A stretch of 7,836 nucleotides of DNA from Clostridia bacterium (lineage in GTDB: Bacteria; Bacillota; Clostridia; Oscillospirales; CAG-272). A model generated the notes under the pieces. That model was not told where the DNA came from and made no database searches. It saw nothing but the letters and a program-made list of their open reading frames with translations. Of the stretch, positions 5,547-7,836 are shown one piece after another (within the stretch, counting starts at the first letter, position 1; the number at the start of each line of letters is the position of its first letter). Location: positions 1-7,836 of the forward strand of contig JAFTLM010000059.1 in the NCBI GenBank assembly GCA_017455945.1, in the 5' to 3' direction. The translations under genes and the position numbers were made by a program.

Positions 5547-6893
5547 TTACCTCCGAAGTTCTGCCTTGACCGCATCAATCAAGGAATTTTGTGTTTTTTC
5601 TTTCTTTTCGAGTGCTTTTAATACGCGCTCGTCAATAGTACCCTTGGTTACGATGTGGTGAATAACCACTGTGTTTTTCTGCCCTTGACGGTAGAGTCTG
5701 GCATTGGTCTGCTGATAAAGCTCCAAGCTCCACGTAAGCCCAAACCATATCAAGGTCGAACCACCCGTTTGCAAGTTCAATCCGTGACCCGCAGAAGCAG
5801 GGTGAATCACACCAACCTCAATCTCTCCACGATTCCAAGCACGAATATCCGCGTCCGTTTTAATTTCACGTACAAACGGGAACTTCGCTTTTATACGCGC
5901 AAGGTCGTGCTTGAACCAATATGCCACAAGAACGGGTTTGCCGTTTGCACTTTCGATTAAGTCCTCAAGGGCATTCAGCTTTTCATCGTGTATGTGGTGA
6001 ACGCTCTGTTCCTCTCCGTAGACCGCTCCGTTTGCCATTTGCAAGAGCTTGTTCGAGAGGGAGGCCGCGTTTACGGCATCGATTTCGTTATCACCAAGGC
6101 TTACCACCATATCGTCGCAAAGGTTATCGTAGATGTCTTTTTCCTTATCTCCCATCTCCACTACCACCGTGTTCATCACGAGGCTCGGCAGCTTGAGATA
6201 GTCGGAAGCTCGCATCGAGATTGTGATATCGTCGATTTTATCGTAGATTCTCTCTTCGGCACCGGGCAAGGGCTTATACGAGAACACCACTTGAGTATTC
6301 CGCTTGTCCGGGGTGAAGTAAGCCAGACGGTATCTCGTTATGTATCTTCCAAGTCTCTCCCCAAGGTCAAGCAGACGGAACTCCGCCCACAAGTCCATAA
6401 GACCGTTTGAGGAAGGTGTGCCTGTAAGCCCTACCACCCTTGTAATCTTCGGTCTGACCTTCAGCAGTGCCTTGAACCGCTTTGCCTTAAATGACTTAAA
6501 GGAAGAAAGCTCATCGATAACGAGCATATCGTAATCAAAAGGCATACCGCTTTTATCAATCAGCCACTCCACGTTCTCACGGTTGATAATCGTGATATCC
6601 GCTTGGGCTTTTAACGCATTCAGCCTTTCAGCCACACTTCCGATTGCCACTGCATAGGTAAGTCCGCCGAGGTGGTCCCACTTGCCGATTTCTTCAGGCC
6701 AAGTTGTCTTGCCTACACGCAACGGGGCAACCACCAGAACACGGCTGACCTCACCTCGCGCCATAAGGTTTTTTATTGCGGTCAACGTAATAACGCTTTT
6801 ACCAAGACCGCATTCAAGGAATACTGCGGACTCTTCGTTATCCTCGATAAACTTGGTCGCATATTCCTGATATTCATGTGCTTTGTATTTCAT
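5547..6893 (-). CDS. SNF2-like superfamily 2 DNA helicase/translocase
   Basis: A complete 448-residue SF2 ATPase of the short phage SNF2-like type. In order it shows a Q-motif-like HEYQEYATKFI (6-16), Walker A ECGLGKS (27-33), motif Ia LVVAPLRV (53-60), a Walker B variant DELS (127-130), motif III GLTGTP (155-160), motif V SAGHGLNLQ (367-375) and motif VI QQTNARLYRQGQ (394-405) with the arginine fingers. The second RecA lobe ends near residue 425. Such proteins use ATP to move along duplex DNA. In phages they sit between VRR-NUC and late-regulator genes and probably serve replication or recombination, since no extra domain suggests a chromatin or defence role. An AGGAG site 9 bases upstream supports the start, which lies inside the VRR-NUC gene. 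The stop is 2 bases from the next ATG. Confidence 0.93.
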   Translation of the reverse strand: MKYKAHEYQEYATKFIEDNEESAVFLECGLGKSVITLTAIKNLMARGEVSRVLVVAPLRVGKTTWPEEIGKWDHLGGLTYAVAIGSVAERLNALKAQADITIINRENVEWLIDKSGMPFDYDMLVIDELSSFKSFKAKRFKALLKVRPKITRVVGLTGTPSSNGLMDLWAEFRLLDLGERLGRYITRYRLAYFTPDKRNTQVVFSYKPLPGAEERIYDKIDDITISMRASDYLKLPSLVMNTVVVEMGDKEKDIYDNLCDDMVVSLGDNEIDAVNAASLSNKLLQMANGAVYGEEQSVHHIHDEKLNALEDLIESANGKPVLVAYWFKHDLARIKAKFPFVREIKTDADIRAWNRGEIEVGVIHPASAGHGLNLQTGGSTLIWFGLTWSLELYQQTNARLYRQGQKNTVVIHHIVTKGTIDERVLKALEKKEKTQNSLIDAVKAELRR

Positions 6894-7155
6894 TGAGAAG
6901 TTCTCCTATCATTTCTGTGTTGTCCAAGCAGTAAACCTTAAAGCCAAGAGCCTCAAGCTGTCGTTTTCTTCTTTTCTGCAGCGGTCGCATTTTCTCGCCT
7001 GTTGCCTTCGTTTCCACGAATGCGAGTTGTCCTCCCGGTAAGAGAACAATCCTATCAGGCACACCCGCAAAAGAAGGTGACACGAACTTTACGCATAAAC
7101 CTCCACGGTTTACAACTGCTTTCTTCAGTTTGTTTTCTATCGTTTTTTCTTGCAT
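6874..7155 (-). CDS. VRR-NUC domain nuclease (PD-(D/E)XK fold)
   Basis: This 93-residue protein is a stand-alone VRR-NUC domain, the usual size for phage members. The catalytic pattern is clear: E7 in the first helix, D34 in GVPDR, E48 and K50 in ETKA, and Q60 shortly after. Together these form the PD-(D/E)XK metal-dependent nuclease core. The family includes FAN1-type and phage nucleases that act on DNA junctions or flaps; in phages the role is presumed to be replication or recombination processing. The start is ATG with a GAGGTG ribosome binding site about 5-7 bases upstream. Its 3' end overlaps the start of the SNF2-like helicase gene by 20 bases, so the two are likely translationally coupled and may act together. 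The substrate cannot be told from sequence. Confidence 0.9.
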   Translation of the reverse strand: MQEKTIENKLKKAVVNRGGLCVKFVSPSFAGVPDRIVLLPGGQLAFVETKATGEKMRPLQKRRKRQLEALGFKVYCLDNTEMIGELLNEIQST

Positions 7156-7177
7156 AATCCCACCTCAATTTGAAGGC

Positions 7178-7277
7178 TATGGAGGATAATGGAACATCAA
7201 ATCGAAACTTTTTATAAATTCCTCTTTTTAAGATGTCATAAGTAAATTTATACTTTCATCCTCCATCATCCTCCATA
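7178..7277. repeat. Inverted repeat with GGAGGAT-type repeats around an AT-rich core
   Basis: In the gap between the primase-helicase and VRR-NUC genes, TATGGAGGATAATGGA (7178-7193) is the inverse of TCCATCATCCTCCATA (7262-7277), 16 bp arms with one mismatch. The 68 bases between are AT-rich and contain a nested inverted pair, TATAAATT (7213-7220) and AATTTATA (7245-7252). GGAGGATGA occurs twice on the minus strand (7256-7264 and 7266-7274), exactly 10 bp apart, and a variant GGAGGATAA occurs on the plus strand (7181-7189). No convincing gene lies in the gap. Iteron-like repeats beside a replication gene and an AT-rich core suggest a replication-protein binding site or origin. An mRNA hairpin or regulator operator is also possible. 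Confidence 0.6.
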
Positions 7278-7280
7278 CCG

Positions 7281-7836
7281 TCATTTTTTAGGGAGAAAAT
7301 CCTCCTCGGCAGTAGTACCTATACTGCGGTTCGGAGAGAGTGTTAAGCCAAGCCACATATTGCCTTGCATACCTTTGCGCACTTCAAAGTTCGCATTGCG
7401 TAAAGCCTCGGCAAAATCACGGTTGCACCTCAAATACTCGCCCGTTTCAGTAGCCCACGCGCGATATGCCTTATATAAAGCCCCGCCCGGACACTTTTCC
7501 ATAGGATCAACAATGCAACACTCGTCAAGGAAGTTTGCAAGCCAGTCGTTCTCCTCGCGGTATTTGCCGATAGCATCCGTTACCTTTTTGCTCGTGGGGA
7601 GCTTGTACCCACCGTCAATAAACATCTTTGCGCCGTCAATAATCCACTGAAGAACCGCACCGCTTGCATACGTGATAAGCTCCTCGCCATAGTTTGGCTT
7701 GGGGTTCTTGATGTTTGCGTTAAAGGGAGCAATAACGAGTCTGCGCCACGTTCCTTTATCGTTGCTGCCGACCTTCGGAAGGTGGTTCGTATAAAGAACT
7801 GTGGTGTGTGTGGGATTGAAGGTAAACGGATCGTGA
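7281..7836 (-). CDS. Phage/plasmid primase-helicase, P4/D5 family, C-terminal part (5' end outside window)
   Basis: The gene is open to the window edge; the first complete codon starts at 7835, giving 184 visible residues. The visible start reads PTHTTVLYTNHLPKV and then GTWRRL. This matches motif C (asparagine N17) and the arginine-finger region (R31/R32) of superfamily 3 helicases of the P4/poxvirus-D5 type. Residues about 93-167 contain the ALYKAYRAW, CNRDFAEAL and MWLGLTL pattern of the C-terminal winged-helix domain of these proteins. The family makes primers and unwinds DNA at the phage origin; the primase part and Walker motifs would lie beyond 7836. A methionine at 7625 is internal, not a start, because the upstream codons encode conserved helicase sequence. 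It is the first gene of a replication set followed by VRR-NUC and SNF2 genes, a common order in Firmicutes phages. The family call is firm; primase activity itself cannot be seen here. Confidence 0.88.
   Translation of the reverse strand, partial: HDPFTFNPTHTTVLYTNHLPKVGSNDKGTWRRLVIAPFNANIKNPKPNYGEELITYASGAVLQWIIDGAKMFIDGGYKLPTSKKVTDAIGKYREENDWLANFLDECCIVDPMEKCPGGALYKAYRAWATETGEYLRCNRDFAEALRNANFEVRKGMQGNMWLGLTLSPNRSIGTTAEEDFLPKK

Noticed and set aside
5547..6893. SNF2-like helicase as part of a defence system
   Set aside because: It sits in the standard phage order after VRR-NUC and the primase-helicase, is short, and has no associated methylase or defence partner genes.
7156..7280. Short minus-strand reading frames (about 13 codons or fewer) in the gap
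   Set aside because: They are very short and lie within the repeat arms, where GGAGGATG mimics a binding site plus ATG; nothing suggests a real peptide.

Overview
The window is a stretch of a tailed double-stranded DNA phage or prophage. Every credible gene lies on the minus strand, so transcription runs from high to low coordinates. Genes are packed with overlaps of up to about 20 bases or gaps of a few bases. Almost every start has a strong GGAGG-type ribosome binding site. This, together with the gene set (D5-type primase-helicase, VRR-NUC, SNF2-like helicase, DUF1492/ArpU-like regulator, HNH nuclease, P27 terminase small subunit), points to a Firmicutes host, most likely an anaerobic gut Clostridia member. 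No host gene, integrase or attachment site is visible, so phage and prophage cannot be told apart.

Region 1 (7836 to about 5320) is the end of the replication module. It holds the C-terminal part of a P4/D5-family primase-helicase, an intergenic stretch with an inverted repeat and GGAGGAT-type repeats, a VRR-NUC nuclease, an SNF2-like helicase and a small protein of unknown function. Region 2 (5333 to 4764) is a regulatory junction. A DUF1492-like protein with a sigma-region-4-like helix-turn-helix is followed by an intergenic stretch with a TATAAT box, two in-phase 7-bp repeats upstream of it, and a strong hairpin. Region 3 (4763 to 3342) is the packaging start: HNH endonuclease, a GC-rich non-coding stretch that is a candidate cos region, an unknown acidic protein, and the P27-family terminase small subunit.

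Region 4 (3339 to 2557) is a shortened phage-type S-adenosylmethionine synthetase (metK-like), translationally linked to the terminase gene. Region 5 (2532 to 91) is a cassette of four probable virion appendage genes: a small BppU-N-like beta-sandwich protein, an unknown protein, and two fibre-like proteins that share an N-terminal motif. No large terminase or portal gene is seen, although these usually follow the small terminase closely. The fibre cassette therefore sits where the large terminase would be expected.

Region 6 (1 to 90) has no gene. It carries a run of adjacent short hairpins containing an 18-bp near-identical direct repeat, then a GAAA-capped hairpin and a Shine-Dalgarno-like sequence that probably leads into the next gene outside the window. 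The likely programme is early replication genes, then the regulator, then activation of the packaging and virion operon. The SAM synthetase would raise SAM in the infected cell, perhaps for a DNA methyltransferase encoded outside this window.
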